Positions 1-10,134 of a stretch of 64,000 bases of DNA are shown here, piece after piece. Source of the DNA: Ahaetulla prasina (taxonomy: Eukaryota; Chordata; Lepidosauria; Squamata; Colubridae); contig NC_080546.1 of NCBI RefSeq assembly GCF_028640845.1, positions 15,225,520 to 15,289,519 on the forward strand. The letters run 5' to 3'. How positions within the stretch are numbered: position 1 is the stretch's first letter; each line of letters begins with the position of its first letter. Position numbers and translations under genes: made by a program. The notes under the pieces were generated by a model. That model did no database searches. It was given only the letters and a program-made list of their open reading frames with translations, and had not been told where the DNA came from.

Positions 1-150
1 TTTCTTGTTGTTTATTTGAAGATGTTTTGCTTCTTGGATGAGAAGCGACATGTCTTCAAAGAAAAACAAAGAAAGTTCAGTTGCCTCTTGAAAAAACACG
101 TTTGGGACAACCATGACTGAGAATCTCCATAGACATTTACAGATAATTGT
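1..150 (+). mobile_element. Penelope-like element, 3' terminal fragment
   Basis: The sequence GCTTCTTGGATGAGAAGCGA followed by AAGAAAGTTCAGTTGCC and ACAACCATGACTGAGAATCT recurs at 9.6, 20.8, 27.1 and 49.4 kb. The 49.4 kb copy is joined to a GIY-YIG-like coding end, which identifies the family. The ribozyme core here is damaged (TTGAAGA, and GACA in place of GAAA). Confidence 0.7.
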
Positions 151-254
151 TTTTATATTAGTACTTTGCCGTTCATTTTCATGACAGAAAATGGAAAAAA
201 GGGAAATAGAGTCAGAGAGTAATTTATATCCTATTTAGGATGGATGGATGGATG

Positions 255-892
255 TGTTCTGTCCCCTCCCTTCCTTCCCAAAACAATACACCAGCCCAGG
301 CGGTCTGCCAGCAATTTATTTACACTTGGCTGGGTTCCTTCTGGCAACAAAAGTTCTGGCAACATTCCTTCACGTGCCAGCCACGTCCTTATCACTTAGC
401 AGCGTGCCGACAGATCATTGCCAGGGCAACCAGGAGTCTGCAGGATGATCTAAAGTACTCACAAGTAATCCCAGCCTTCAGTTCAAAGCAGTCAAAGAGC
501 AAGTAGTCCGTAACTTTGTCCGACACAAGGGCCTAGGGAGCATTCTCCCTGCTTTTATCCCCTGCGCGGTGTGGCTCCATGACTCAGCACTCCCTGGGCC
601 TGCCCCACCCCTTCCTCTGCTGCGCACGCTTCTCTCGGCATCGCTGTTTCGCATCTAGCCAAGATTGATCCTCAGCAGCTGGTTCTTGAGGCGTTGCCAG
701 GGAAGAGGAGGGGTCGGGGGAAAGAGGTCTTGTCAGCTCCTCCTCCTCCTCCTCCTGGCTTGCAGCTGGAATCTGGGACGGTGCCAGGGAGGAGGAAGAT
801 CCAGGGGGGGAAGGAGGCCTTGCAGCTCCTCCTCCTCACTCTCCGAGTCATCCGGCTCCAGGAAGCCCGGTCCGGGGGCCAGAGCCACAACA
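255..892 (-). mobile_element. solo LTR (LTR-1) in a GGAT repeat
   Basis: The element runs from TGTTCTGTCC to GCCACAACA and is flanked by the 5-base duplication GGATG (250-254 and 893-897). The minus-strand orientation follows from an AATAAA signal (reverse of tttatt at about 316) and an open U3 frame. That frame begins VVALAPGPGFLEPDDSESEE next to the LTR end and ends in a run of arginines. No second LTR or internal region is present. Confidence 0.8.
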
Positions 893-962
893 GGATGGAT
901 GGACAGACAGAAAGACAGACATGGAGAGACGAGGTAGGGAGGGAGATATGATAGAATGTATG
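893..962. repeat. GGAT/GACA simple repeat
   Basis: Degenerate GGAT, GACA and GGGA units lie between the two solo LTRs. Confidence 0.7.
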
Positions 963-1505
963 TGTCGTGTCCCCCTCCCCCTCCGACGACCGGGTCTAGG
1001 AAGTCCGTATCAAGCGTGGCCACGAAGCCTCTGCAGCTTTGCCAAATTCCTTTCAGATTTCTCAGGGCAGGCAGGAATCCAAGTTGTGACTTCAGCAAAC
1101 TAAATGAGACTTTGCTTGACTCAAAGTTGCTTGACTCAAGCAGGTCCTTTATATAGGCTGTGGGGTGTGGCTCCATGACTCAGCACTTATCCAGGCCTGC
1201 CCCTCCCTTCCTTCTGCTGACGTTGCCTCTCAGATCTCCGGAAGCAGGGATCCTCTCACTGTGAATTCTCTTCCACTGGATCTGCTGCCGGTAATTCCAG
1301 CACATGGCTGACTTTCTGCTCACACGCTGTAGGAGTGAGGTTTGTTTGTTCATTCCTGACATCCTGTCCGGCCATGGGGCCAGGGCTGGGGGCTGGAGGC
1401 ATGACAAGCTGTTCATCTTCATTATCAGACTCCGAATCTGATAGCAGGCCTGGGAGGAGACGGGAGGGGCCCGGCTGAAGAGAGGAGGGAGGACAAGGCA
1501 CAACA
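963..1505 (-). mobile_element. solo LTR (LTR-2 family, copy 1)
   Basis: It runs from TGTCGTGTCC to GGCACAACA, with flanks GTATG and GTAGG (one mismatch). On the minus strand TATATAAAGGACC is a TATA box. An open frame in U3 starts close to the LTR edge and carries the acidic stretch SDSESDNEDE. The copies at 39137 and 60352 are close relatives. Confidence 0.82.
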
Positions 1506-1742
1506 GTAGGTGTAGTATTTCAGCATACATATCAATGTCTGATTCTGTGAGACAGACGTAAATCACTCCAAACTGTTTTATTTTTGTCTTACAAGTGATC
1601 TGTGGGAATCCACTTCCACTACAGGTTAGCTGCTCAGAGGAACGTGACTTAAATAACCGTTAAGACAATGTGCAACACTGGAAATTTAAAACTTGCAATG
1701 TTCTATCATATGCCTAAAAACCATACTCAAAAAAAGCCTTAC

Positions 1743-1922
1743 CCTGTTAAAAACTGGTAGCATCATGTAAAGCTTCTCTTCCTGTTCCTTTTGAGTCATA
1801 TGCCGAGGGGGATGACACAGTTCTGTAAACAGCCGGCGTAGATGCATCAATCCCAGAGCGTTATCTTGAGGGCTGCATTCCTCTTGCCGAGGTCGACCCA
1901 TTATCCTTTTTACCATATTCAT
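1743..1922 (-). CDS. WDFY3: WDFY3 (ALFY), first coding exon, residues 1-60
   Basis: WDFY3/ALFY is a very large BEACH, WD40 and FYVE domain scaffold protein that links ubiquitinated aggregates to the autophagy machinery. I recognise the N-terminus directly: it starts MNMVKRIMGRPRQEECSPQD and continues through a segment ending LYMMLPVFNR, which matches the vertebrate protein as I know it. The exon holds exactly 60 codons, ends in phase 0 after AACAGG, and is followed by a consensus donor GTAAGG at 1742-1737. The start ATG at 1922-1920 has AAG before it (A at -3). A second in-frame ATG lies two codons later. The longer open frame upstream runs through the 5' UTR and intron and is not coding. The rest of the protein, with its BEACH, WD40 and FYVE domains, lies beyond position 1 on this strand and is not seen. 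No frameshift or stop is present. Confidence 0.93.
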
Positions 1923-1953
1923 CTTTGCTTCTTTCTGAAAGATCCCTTTGACC
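1923..1953 (-). other. WDFY3: WDFY3 5'-UTR part of the first coding exon, with acceptor
   Basis: On the minus strand a pyrimidine-rich run (TTTGCTCTTGTTCTTCC) is followed by TGAATAG at 1955-1954, a plausible 3' splice site. That gives about 31 bases of 5' UTR before the ATG. A second AG about 11 bases further in (TTTCAG) could be used instead. The exact boundary needs a transcript. Confidence 0.7.
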
Positions 1954-2074
1954 CTATTCAGGAAGAACAAGAGCAAATTACCAAGAATGTTAAGACACAA
2001 GAATACAAAAGCTTTCCCTGTACGGAGAAGTGAAAATGTGTTTATCATCAGAATATAAAAGCTTGGAATATATG

Positions 2075-2959
2075 CAGTGGTAGGATTCAAATAATTTAAC
2101 AACCAGTTCTCTGCCCTAATGACCAGCTGGGTAGGCGTGGCTCGGTGGTCATGTGACCATGTGGGTGTGACCAACTCAACGTCACCTCACGTCAATGGGT
2201 GCTTTGCCTTAGCTGTTATAATGTAATAAGGGTTAGCCAGAGAGGCAGTTTCTGTAAGCAGGGCAATAAAGATTAGGCTAGAAACAACACCAGAATGTTT
2301 CCTTCTTGCCTTCCTTACAGCAGCGGTTCTCAACCTGTGGGTCGGGACCCCGTTGGGGGTCGAATGACAATTTGCCAGGGGTCGCCTAAGACCATCGGAA
2401 ATATGGGAAGTATACTTGCGAGTTGAAGAATCACACTCCAATGGTTGACTCCACAAGCCAGCTGCAGGCTTTTCAAATCGCTAGCCGAATTCGGCTTCAG
2501 GCGCAATGAATTAAAAAAGAGAGGAATCTTTGCTCTGATGTCTCCCTCTCAAGCCAGCTGCAATCACTCCCAATCGCTAGCCTAATCTGGCTTCAGGAGC
2601 AATAAACTTAATAGGGGAGGAGTCTCCACTTTAATGTCTCCGTCCTCAAGGCAATCGCAAGCAGTTCAGATCGCTAGCCAATACGGCTTCAGGTGCGATA
2701 AATTCAAAACGAAAATAATTTTATGGCTGGGGTCGCCACATCGTGGGGAATTGTATTAAAGGGGTCGCTACATCGTGGGGAATTGTATTAAAGGGGTCGC
2801 AGCACTATAAAGGTTGAGAACCACTGCCTTACAGGATTAGCCCTATAAAGTGGAAAAAAATAAAATAAGATTTCTTCCAACAACCGATTCTCCAAACTGC
2901 TGAGAAAGTTAACAACAGGTTCTCCCGAACAGATGCGAACCAGCTGAATCCCACCACTG
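2075..2959. mobile_element. hAT-type element, family D, interrupted by a second hAT
   Basis: Terminal inverted repeats CAGTGGTAGGATTCA and TGAATCCCACCACTG are flanked by a perfect 8-base duplication AATATATG (2067-2074 and 2960-2967). No transposase frame is seen, so it is non-autonomous. Most of its length is the nested insertion at 2321-2826. Confidence 0.85.
2321..2826. mobile_element. nested hAT-type element, family B
   Basis: Ends CAGCGGTTCTCAACC and GGTTGAGAACCACTG are flanked by a perfect 8-base duplication CCTTACAG (2313-2320 and 2827-2834). Inside are three imperfect tandem units of about 97 bases (from about 2455, 2551 and 2647) and a 32-base doublet at 2730-2793. Confidence 0.85.
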
Positions 2960-3095
2960 AATATATGGCCATATTTAGTTAACGATAATGCCTCCTTGGA
3001 GATGGGTTTCCCCCAAATTTTGAAAGCGAGAAAAGTAAAAATCCAGCTCTTTCAAGCATGAATTTGTAATAGTACTCTTATTTACGGTAATACTT

Positions 3096-3420
3096 TTTTT
3101 TTATTTATTTAGAAAAATTTTATTGGTTTTAAAAACAAACAAAAACAATGGACATTGCTCTATGTCTCTGGTTTCTAACATTTACGTCAAGTTCAAGTTA
3201 CTATATCATATATTCCTCAGCCTATATACAAATTTACATATCTCCTAATTCCTTATATATCAAGTATAAACTATATTACCACTTCCCCTACAACTATATA
3301 CATATTTAATAAATCTATTATACCCTCACAAGTACAATATACATTGATATATACATTTCCAGACATTCATTATCTCTTGTTTTTGGCACTCTTCCTCCTA
3401 TCAAGTCAGTCATAGTATTT
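3096..3420 (-). mobile_element. L1-type 3'-end insertion
   Basis: A poly-T start (poly-A on the minus strand) is followed by AT-rich 3'-UTR-like sequence. It is flanked by an imperfect direct repeat of about 20 bases (ATTTACGGTAATACTT at about 3080 and ATTTATGGTAATACTT at about 3427), as expected for L1 retrotransposition. No coding part remains. Confidence 0.65.
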
Positions 3421-3594
3421 ACTCTATTTATGGTAATACTTAAGTGCAGTACACAACCGATTTTTAAGTGAAGTCAGCAGACAGTTAAAATATCAAGGCC
3501 TACACATCGCCTGGATGTAGATTCTTTATTTAAATAAAAGCACCACTGTTCCAAAGAGGATTGTTTTAATCTCCAGCATAGCTTGACCCTAGAG

Positions 3595-4307
3595 CAGAGG
3601 TGTCAAACTCGATTTCATTGAGGGCCACATCAGGGTTGTGTTTGACCTTGGGGCCGGGGTGGGCGTGATTAGGGTGGGCACGGCCAGCTTGACATCACTG
3701 TGGTGGCCCAAATGCTCTGCCAGTGAAAATGGGCTCCCAACAGAGGTGGTATTCAACAGGTTCTGACCAGTTCTGGAGAACCAGTAGCAGAAATTTTGAG
3801 TAGTTCGGAGAACCGATAAATACCACCTCTGACTGGCCCCACCCCCATCTATTCTCTGCCTCCCGAATCCCAGCTGATTGGGAGGAAATGGGGATTTTGC
3901 AGTAACTTTCCCCTGGAGTGGGGAGGGAATGGAGATTTTACAGTATCCTTCCCCTGCCATGTCCACCAAGCCATGCCCACCAACACATGCCACACCCACC
4001 AAGCCACGCCCACAGAACCGGTAGTAAAAAAATTTGAATCCCACCACTGGCTCCCGAGCTCCATTTTCGGCCACAACAGTCTCCAGCAGCCCTCTAGGAG
4101 GTCCATTTCCTCTGGCAGACGGCCGCAGGAGACTGTTGTGTCCGAAAACAGAGCCTGGGAGGGCCATGCGCAGCCAACCCAAGCTCCCTTTTTGCTGGCA
4201 GAGGCACCACGGACCCGTCCTTCACTGTTTCCAAGGCGGCCCCAAGGGCCAGATCTAAGCACCCTGAGGGCCAAATGTGCTCGTGAGCCTTGAGTTTGAC
4301 ACCCCTG
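3595..4307. mobile_element. hAT-type element, family A, with a nested hAT
   Basis: Ends CAGAGGTGTCAAACTC and GAGTTTGACACCCCTG are flanked by CCCTAGAG and TCCTAGAG (7 of 8). Interrupted by 3741-4049. Sequence such as GGGCCACATCAGGGTTGTG is shared with the family A copies at 5.9, 6.2, 25.8 and 33.1 kb. Confidence 0.85.
3741..4049. mobile_element. nested hAT-type element, family D
   Basis: Ends CAGAGGTGGTATTCAACAGG and TTTGAATCCCACCACTG are flanked by GCTCCCAA and GCTCCCGA (7 of 8). The body has the GGTTCT and CCAAGCCATGCCCACC modules also seen at 9.8, 58.6 and 62.8 kb. Confidence 0.82.
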
Positions 4308-4401
4308 TCCTAGAGAATGAATTAATACCAATTTAAGATTTACAAGTATACTAGAAGGTCCCCAATGGAGTGGTGATGCATTTGTCTACCCAATGGTATG
4401 A

Positions 4402-4780
4402 TACATGTAGTCCTCAACTTATGAAAGCAAGTGAGCCCAAAATTTCTCTGGCTAAGCAAGACAGTTGTTAAGTTGTTAAGTGCCCCATTTTATAGCCTTT
4501 TTGGCCACAATTGTTAAGCAAGTTGCTGCAGTTAAGTAAATCATGCAGTCATTAAGTGAATCGGGGTTCCCCCGTTAACTTTGCTTGTCGAAAGTCGGCT
4601 GGGGAAGGTTAGAAATGGTAAATATATGACCCCAGGACACTGCAACTGTGACAAATACATGCCAGTTGCCAAGCAACCAAATGTTGATGACCTGATGACG
4701 ATGATGTGGTCGTAAGTGTGAAAAATGGCCATTGTAGCTTCAAATGTCACTAAACGAATGGCTGTAAGTTAAGGACTAAA
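4402..4780. mobile_element. mariner/Tigger-like MITE, family M, copy 1
   Basis: It begins TACATGTAGTCCTCAACTT and ends in the inverse (GTAAGTTAAGGACTA). Family consensus termini are CAGGTAGTCCTCGACTTAC with a TA target site. The body repeats phrases such as GTTGTTAAGTGAATC and GTGAAAAATGG. Non-autonomous. Confidence 0.7.
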
Positions 4781-4847
4781 ACATTGATACATTTAATTCA
4801 GCCCACGCTGTCTCCTCAGTGAAAATATTAACCTACTCCAACCAATA

Positions 4848-5210
4848 CAGGTAGTCCCCAGCTTATCACCACAACTGAGCCCAAAATTTCTGTTGCTAAG
4901 TGAGACATTTGTTAAGGGAGTTTTGCCCCATTTCACATCCTTTCTTGCCACAGTTGTTAAATGAATCACTGCAGTTGATAAGTTAGTAACCCAGTTGTTA
5001 AATGAATCTTGCTTCCCCGATCACATAACCTTGGGACACAGCAATGGTCTTAAGTATGAATCAGTTGCCAAGTATCTGAATTTTGATTGCATGATCATGG
5101 GGCTGCTATAAAGGTCATAAGTGTGAAAAATGGTCATAAGTCACTTTTTTCAATGCCGTTGTAACTTTGAACGGTCACTAAATGAACCGTTCGAAGTAGA
5201 GGACAACCTG
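4848..5210. mobile_element. mariner/Tigger-like MITE, family M, copy 2
   Basis: CAGGTAGTCCCCAGCTTA at the left end and AGTAGAGGACAACCTG at the right, each next to TA. Only about 70 bases from copy 1. Confidence 0.75.
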
Positions 5211-5288
5211 TATAGACATTTGTAGCACAGATGCCATACACACTATTTATTGATCACAACTGTTTATCGGGTCAGATGTTTCTCCATT

Positions 5289-5600
5289 TTTAAAGACAGG
5301 TGTCAGGGTTCCAAGGAACACCCCCAACGAAATAAAGCTCTGAGGCTTGAGGTTCCTCAAAGTTCCAATTTATTAGAGATATCACGTTGGCACAGAGGGG
5401 AAAACCCGATTCTGAAAGCTTCCAGGTTTTTCACACCCAGTTGACAGTTCACTGCCCTGCTCCATACCCACAAATTCATCACATTGTCCAATCAACTCTT
5501 CACACTCAATTGGATACAATCTTCAGGCAGCCTCCATCAGACGCAGGATGTCCTTGAATGCGGAATGTTGTTATGACTAATTTTTTAACGCTCCAACAAC
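5289..5600. mobile_element. possible LTR fragment
   Basis: TGTCAGGGTTCCAAGGAACA resembles the LTR start TGTCAGGCTCCAAAAAACCA at 10740, and AATAAA signals are present on both strands nearby. The right end and target duplication are not clear. Confidence 0.4.
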
Positions 5601-5906
5601 CACCCCCTCCCAACTTCCCCAGCTAAAATATGTGGCAGTTAAGAAGCAAAGAAGAAAATTCTTCCAAAACTGATAACAGGTAAAGTAAGAGACCTCTGGT
5701 GGAACTGAAAGGATTATCTACAAAACCTGGAGTTGACTAATTGTTAAATGTTTTCCATAATTTAGGCAGGTATAACCTGTTAATTACTTTTCCATTTTTT
5801 AAAATAAAATAATTAAAATGTGAGAATTGCTGGCGACCATTATTGGGCTGTTGTAAGGAACAAAGTTTTTTCTACTTTTTTATTTATATAGTTAGTGACA
5901 TTAGAA

Positions 5907-6040
5907 CAGGGGTGTCAAAGTCGCGGCGTCACATTGTCATCATGTGACGTATTGTGAATTTTTCCCCTTTGCTAAAATGGGGGTGGGCGTGGCCGGAGAG
6001 TGACGCATCTGGCCCATGGCCCGTGAGTTTGACAACCCTG
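5907..6040. mobile_element. 134-base hAT-type MITE, family A
   Basis: CAGGGGTGTCAAAGTC and GAGTTTGACAACCCTG ends, with a perfect 8-base duplication CATTAGAA (5899-5906 and 6041-6048). This is the shortest family A copy here and is reduced to little more than its ends. Confidence 0.88.
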
Positions 6041-6240
6041 CATTAGAATAAAGTGATTTGGGGGAGACCTAAGATGTTGATATTGGCTTCGTCTAATTGG
6101 TTGAATCTGCAATTTAACAAATACTTTCTGCAAAAGGCCCAGAGGAAGATACCAATGATCAATCAGAAATGCATTCTTGATTCGGTCCAAAGATCGAAAT
6201 ATTTGCTGAGCCCTAAGTAAAAACAGTTATTCAGTTAAAG

Positions 6241-6506
6241 CAGGGGTGTCAAACTCAAGGCCCGGGGGCCAAATCTGGCCCTTGGGGTGCTTACCTCTGG
6301 CCCGCGAGGCCAACCTGGAAACAACAAAGGACTGGCCCGTGATGCCTCTGCCAGCTAAACTGAAGCAGGAGGCCTTCCCGAGCTCCATTTTCACTGGCAG
6401 AGGATTGCAGGAGGCCATCGTGGCTGAAAATGGAACTCAGGAGCTCGTTTTCACTGGCAGAGCCCTTGGGCCACCACAGGCGCCTCCGAGGTCAAACACA
6501 ACCCTG
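6241..6506. mobile_element. hAT-type MITE, family A
   Basis: Begins CAGGGGTGTCAAACTCAAGG and ends GTCAAACACAACCCTG, with a perfect duplication AGTTAAAG on both sides. The right end is a variant that lacks the usual GAGTTTGACACCCC sequence. Confidence 0.85.
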
Positions 6507-6514
6507 AGTTAAAG

Positions 6515-7080
6515 AAATTGTTCCTTCTGCACTATGTAACCATTTCTACCATGATTCAGCTAGATACTGTCGAAAAACAGAAAGTTCTTCTTGTTTTAGA
6601 TCTGGAAACATCACTGTGAGAAGGACGCAACCGTACTTCCTTCTTTCAATTAGGAAATTAGGGAAATTAGGGAACTCGGAGGAGAGATAGGTAACTGTCT
6701 CTATAGCTCTGAAATGCTATATGGTTTTTTGTTTTTTTGGCTTTGGCCCACATACAATATTAGCCAAAACATGGATTAGCCTAAAACACTGGTACAGTTT
6801 AATATTAGTGCTATGTATACATACAGTACCTCCTCGATGTTATTTTCTTCAATGCAAACTCTATGCAAACTAGAAGCTATTCTCATATTTACCTATCTTA
6901 CACTGATCTCACCTGACAAATATTTTTTTTTCTTTTAACATGTTAATAAACATGTTATGAAAGAAAGGGTTCCTTCACTCCTGACATTGTGTAATGCTAG
7001 TTTTATAGGGTAGGAAGACGACTCAGTTAAGAACATTTCAAAATTGGAAAATAACTGTTCTGAAGGTAAGAAAAAGTCAT
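6515..7080. other. unique intronic sequence
   Basis: AT-rich, with no repeat family, splice pair or coding signature that I can recognise. Confidence 0.5.
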
Positions 7081-7084
7081 TTAA

Positions 7085-7780
7085 ATATGAGCCAGCAGTG
7101 TGCTGCAGCTGCCCAAAAAGCCAACACAGTTCTAGGCTGCATAAACCGAGGGATAGAATCAAGATCACATGAAGTATTAATGCCACTTTATAATGACTTG
7201 ATAAGGCCACACTTGGAATACTGCATCCAGTTTTGGTCGCCATGATGTAAAAAAGATGTTGAGACTCTAGAAAGAGTACAGAGAAGAGCAACAAAGAAGA
7301 TTAGGGGACTGGAGGCTAAAACATATGAAGAACTGTTGCTGGAACTGGGTATGTCTAGTTTAATGAAAATAAGGACTAGGGGAGACATTATAGAGTGTTC
7401 CAATATCTCAGGGGTTGCCACAAAGAAGAGAGAGTCAAGCTATTCTCCAAAGCACCTGAGGGCAGGACAAGAAGCAATGGGTAGAAACTAATCAAGGAGA
7501 GAAGCAACCTAGAACTAAGGAGAAATTTCCTGACAGTTAGAACAATTGATCAGTGAAACAACTTGCTTCCAGATGTTGTGAATGCTCCAACACTGGAAGT
7601 TTTTAAGAAGATGTTGGATAAACATTTATCTGAAATGGTGTAGGGTTTCCTGCCTGAGCAGGGGGCTGGACTAGAAGACCTCCAAAGTCCCTTCCAACTC
7701 TGTTATTCTATTCTGTTCTGTTCTGTTCTGTTCTGTTCTGTTCTGTTCTGTTCTATTCTACTTTACTCTACTCTACTCGC
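7085..7780 (+). mobile_element. CR1 LINE, 3' end with pentamer tail
   Basis: Degraded reverse-transcriptase C-terminus (frames matching RPHLEYC-type, [10 protein letters not shown] and WNNLP-type blocks with stops), then the usual CR1 3' end GGACTAGAAGACCTCCAAAG and an expanded TTCTG/TTCTA tail at 7708-7780. 5' truncated. Confidence 0.88.
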
Positions 7781-8049
7781 TGGTCTAATATGCTTATTCC
7801 CCTTTGCTAGGAGGAAGTTTGCTTCCTTTTTCAGACAGATTGCCCAATGAGTAAAAAGCCCTCAATGTGAACCTGGGACACAAAATATAAGAAGCTTCCT
7901 ATTTTTTCTTACGCAAACACTCCAATCATGTATCAAGTTGTGCGTTCCACCAAAACGTAGGTGGGACGTAATTCAAAACGTTTCTTTCCATTTCATGCAG
8001 GCTGTGCTGCAGAGATACTGTGGATTCATGGCCAAGAACCTTGCCTACA

Positions 8050-8430
8050 CATAGTTCTCAACTCTCAACTTATGTCCACAACTGAGCCCAAAATTTATAT
8101 GGCTAAGTGAGACATTTCTTAAGTGAGTTTGGCCCCATTTTACGACCCTTCTTGTCATGGTTGTTATGTGAATCCCTGCAGTTGCTATGTTAAGAACAAG
8201 GTTGTTAAGAGAAGCCACTTCCCCGTTGACTTTGCTTGTCAGAAAGTCACAAAAAGTGGATCACATGACCCCAGGATGCTCATAAATATGAAAGAAGTGT
8301 CCAAATTGTGAACATAGGGATGCTGCAACGGTTGTTAAGTGTGAAAAATGGTCGTAAGTCATTGTTTTTAGTGTTTTTGTAACTTTGAACAGTCACTAAA
8401 CGAATTGTTGTAAGTCAAAGATTACCTGTA
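8050..8430. mobile_element. mariner/Tigger-like MITE, family M, copy 3
   Basis: Full-length relative of 4848-5210, ending GTAAGTCAAAGATTACCTG next to TA. Confidence 0.75.
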
Positions 8431-8607
8431 TTAGAAAATATTAAGCTAAACAAACCAAGGGAAAAGTTTAAAGAGTTGTGTTCTCCGGACAGGCAACAAA
8501 CACTTCCAAAGACTTCACCAGTTTTGTGTATGGTCAGCCATAGTTGTTTCTCTGCCAGACCCCAGTGTAAAAATTGTCTGGGTGTGTTCACACATACAGA
8601 CACACAC

Positions 8608-8962
8608 ACAAAGGTAAAGGTTCCCCTTGTACATATGTGCTAGTCATTCCCAACTCTAGAGGGCGGTGCTCATCTCCGTTTCAAAGCCAAAGAGCCAGCG
8701 CTGTCCCAAGACGTCTCCGCGGTCATGTGACCGGCATGACTAAACGCCAAAGGCGCACCAAACGTTGTTACCTTCCCACCAAAGGTGGTCCCTATTTTTC
8801 TACTTGCATTTTTTACATGCTTTCGAACTGCTAGGTTGGCAGAAGCTGGGACAAGTAACAGGAGCTCACCCCGTTATGCAACACTAGGGATTTGAACCAC
8901 TGAACTGCCAACCTTTCGATCAACAAGCTCAGCGTCTTAGCCACTGAGCCATTGCGTCCCTA
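8608..8962 (-). mobile_element. Sauria-type tRNA-derived SINE
   Basis: On the minus strand: a tRNA-like head (GGACGCAATGGCTCAGTGGC and TCGAAAGGTTGGCAGTTCA boxes), a body with GGGACCACCTTTGGTGGGAA, and a BovB-like tail AGAGTTGGGAATGACTAGCA. Sister copies at 16326 (+) and 21313 (-). Confidence 0.85.
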
Positions 8963-9006
8963 TCACTCACACACACACACACACACACGTACATACATAC
9001 ATACAT
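8963..9006. repeat. (CA)n and (CATA)n microsatellite
   Basis: Pure CA run, then CATA units, directly beyond the tRNA head of the SINE. Confidence 0.9.
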
Positions 9007-9084
9007 GTTGGTTAAAACCTCTGAAGCTTAATATGTGGAAAATATGAAAGCACATGGTTGCTTTAACATGTTGAGGGGGATACA

Positions 9085-9283
9085 TTTGTTTAGTGCCCAT
9101 TCGAAGTTACAACAGCACTAAAAAAAAGTAACTTATAACCTTTTTTCACCCTTATGAGCACTGCAGCATGCCCATGGTCTGTGATCAAAATCCAGATGCT
9201 TTGACTATTGATGACGGTTGCAGTGTCCCAGGATCATGTGATCCCCTTTTGCGACCTTCTGACAAGCAAAGTCAATGGGGAAA
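9085..9283. mobile_element. family M MITE fragment
   Basis: Carries the CATTCGAAGTTACAACAGCA and CAATGGGG modules. Cut short where the PLE fragment begins. Confidence 0.6.
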
Positions 9284-9286
9284 TTT

Positions 9287-9450
9287 TCTTTTTTGTCTTG
9301 GAAGAAACATCTTCAAACAAGAAAGTCCAGTTGCCTCCTGACAACCACGACCCGGATGACTGAAAATCTCTACAGACTTTTAGCTATACAATTTGGAATG
9401 AATCTCTACAGACTTTTAGCTATACGATATGGGATGAACTTCCTTGGAAT
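9287..9450 (+). mobile_element. Penelope-like element fragment
   Basis: AAGAAAGTCCAGTTGCCTCC and GACCCGGATGACTGAAAATC match the PLE terminus. A block of about 30 bases (GAATGAATCTCTACAGACTT and on) is duplicated in tandem. Confidence 0.65.
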
Positions 9451-9469
9451 GGTGTGGGAGTAGGAATGG

Positions 9470-9785
9470 ATTTCCAGCGGGGGGAAAAATTGCAGACTAC
9501 AGGAACCAGGAGCACCACTCAGATGACCACAGATAAATCTCAAAGTACTTCAGTGACCTCCTAAATCCTCTAAAAGGATGCAAATGACCAGCTGTCTGCC
9601 AGGAATATAAATCCTTCCATTCCCCATTATCCTGTCAAAGCTGAAGAAGCTTCTTGGACCAGAAGCGAAACGTCTTCAAAAGAAAAACAAGAAAGTCCAG
9701 TTGCCTCCTGAAAAAAGCACCTTTGGGATAACCATGACCTGGATGATTGAGAATGTCTTCAGACATTTGCGAGGATTGTTCCTTC
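9470..9785 (+). mobile_element. Penelope-like element 3' end with hammerhead-like core
   Basis: Degenerate coding end, then CAGGAATATAAATCCTTCCA, then CTGAAGA (9641-9647), a helix GCTTCT/AGAAGC with loop TGGACC, GAAA (9667-9670) and CGTC (9671-9674). The PLE terminus TCCAGTTGCC and ACCATGACCTGGATGA follows. Confidence 0.75.
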
Positions 9786-9820
9786 TGTTACATATGTGAA
9801 ACCCTCATCTCCATATATAT

Positions 9821-10126
9821 CAGTGGTGAAATCCAATTTTTTTTTTACTATTGGTTCTGTGGGCATGGCTTGGTGGGCGTGGTGTGGCTTGGTGGGCGTG
9901 GCAAGGGAAGGACACTGCAAAATCTCCATTCCCATCCCATTCCAGGGGAAGGTTATTGCAAAATCCGCATTTCCTCCCGATCAGCTGGGGGAAGGATATT
10001 GCAAAATCACCATTCCAACCCCCACTCTGGGGCCAGCCAGAGATGGTATTTGGTATTCTCCAAACTGCTCAAAATTTCCGCTACCGGTTCTCCAGAACCT
10101 GTCCAAACCTGCTGGATTTCACCCCG
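9821..10126. mobile_element. hAT-type element, family D
   Basis: CAGTGGTGAAATCCA at the left and GGATTTCACCCCG at the right. Flanked by ATATATAT on both sides, which is consistent with a target duplication but is low-complexity. Confidence 0.75.
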
Positions 10127-10134
10127 ATATATAT

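Noticed and set aside
1923..2174. Upstream in-frame extension of WDFY3 (162-residue frame)
   Set aside because: The extension reads through a splice acceptor and into a hAT element. The known protein starts at the MNM at 1922.
5250..5444. 64-residue plus-strand frame
   Set aside because: Overlaps an LTR-like fragment and has no motif.
7700..7790. CRISPR-like or other spaced repeat array
   Set aside because: Pure pentamer repeats without spacers, the tail of a CR1 element.
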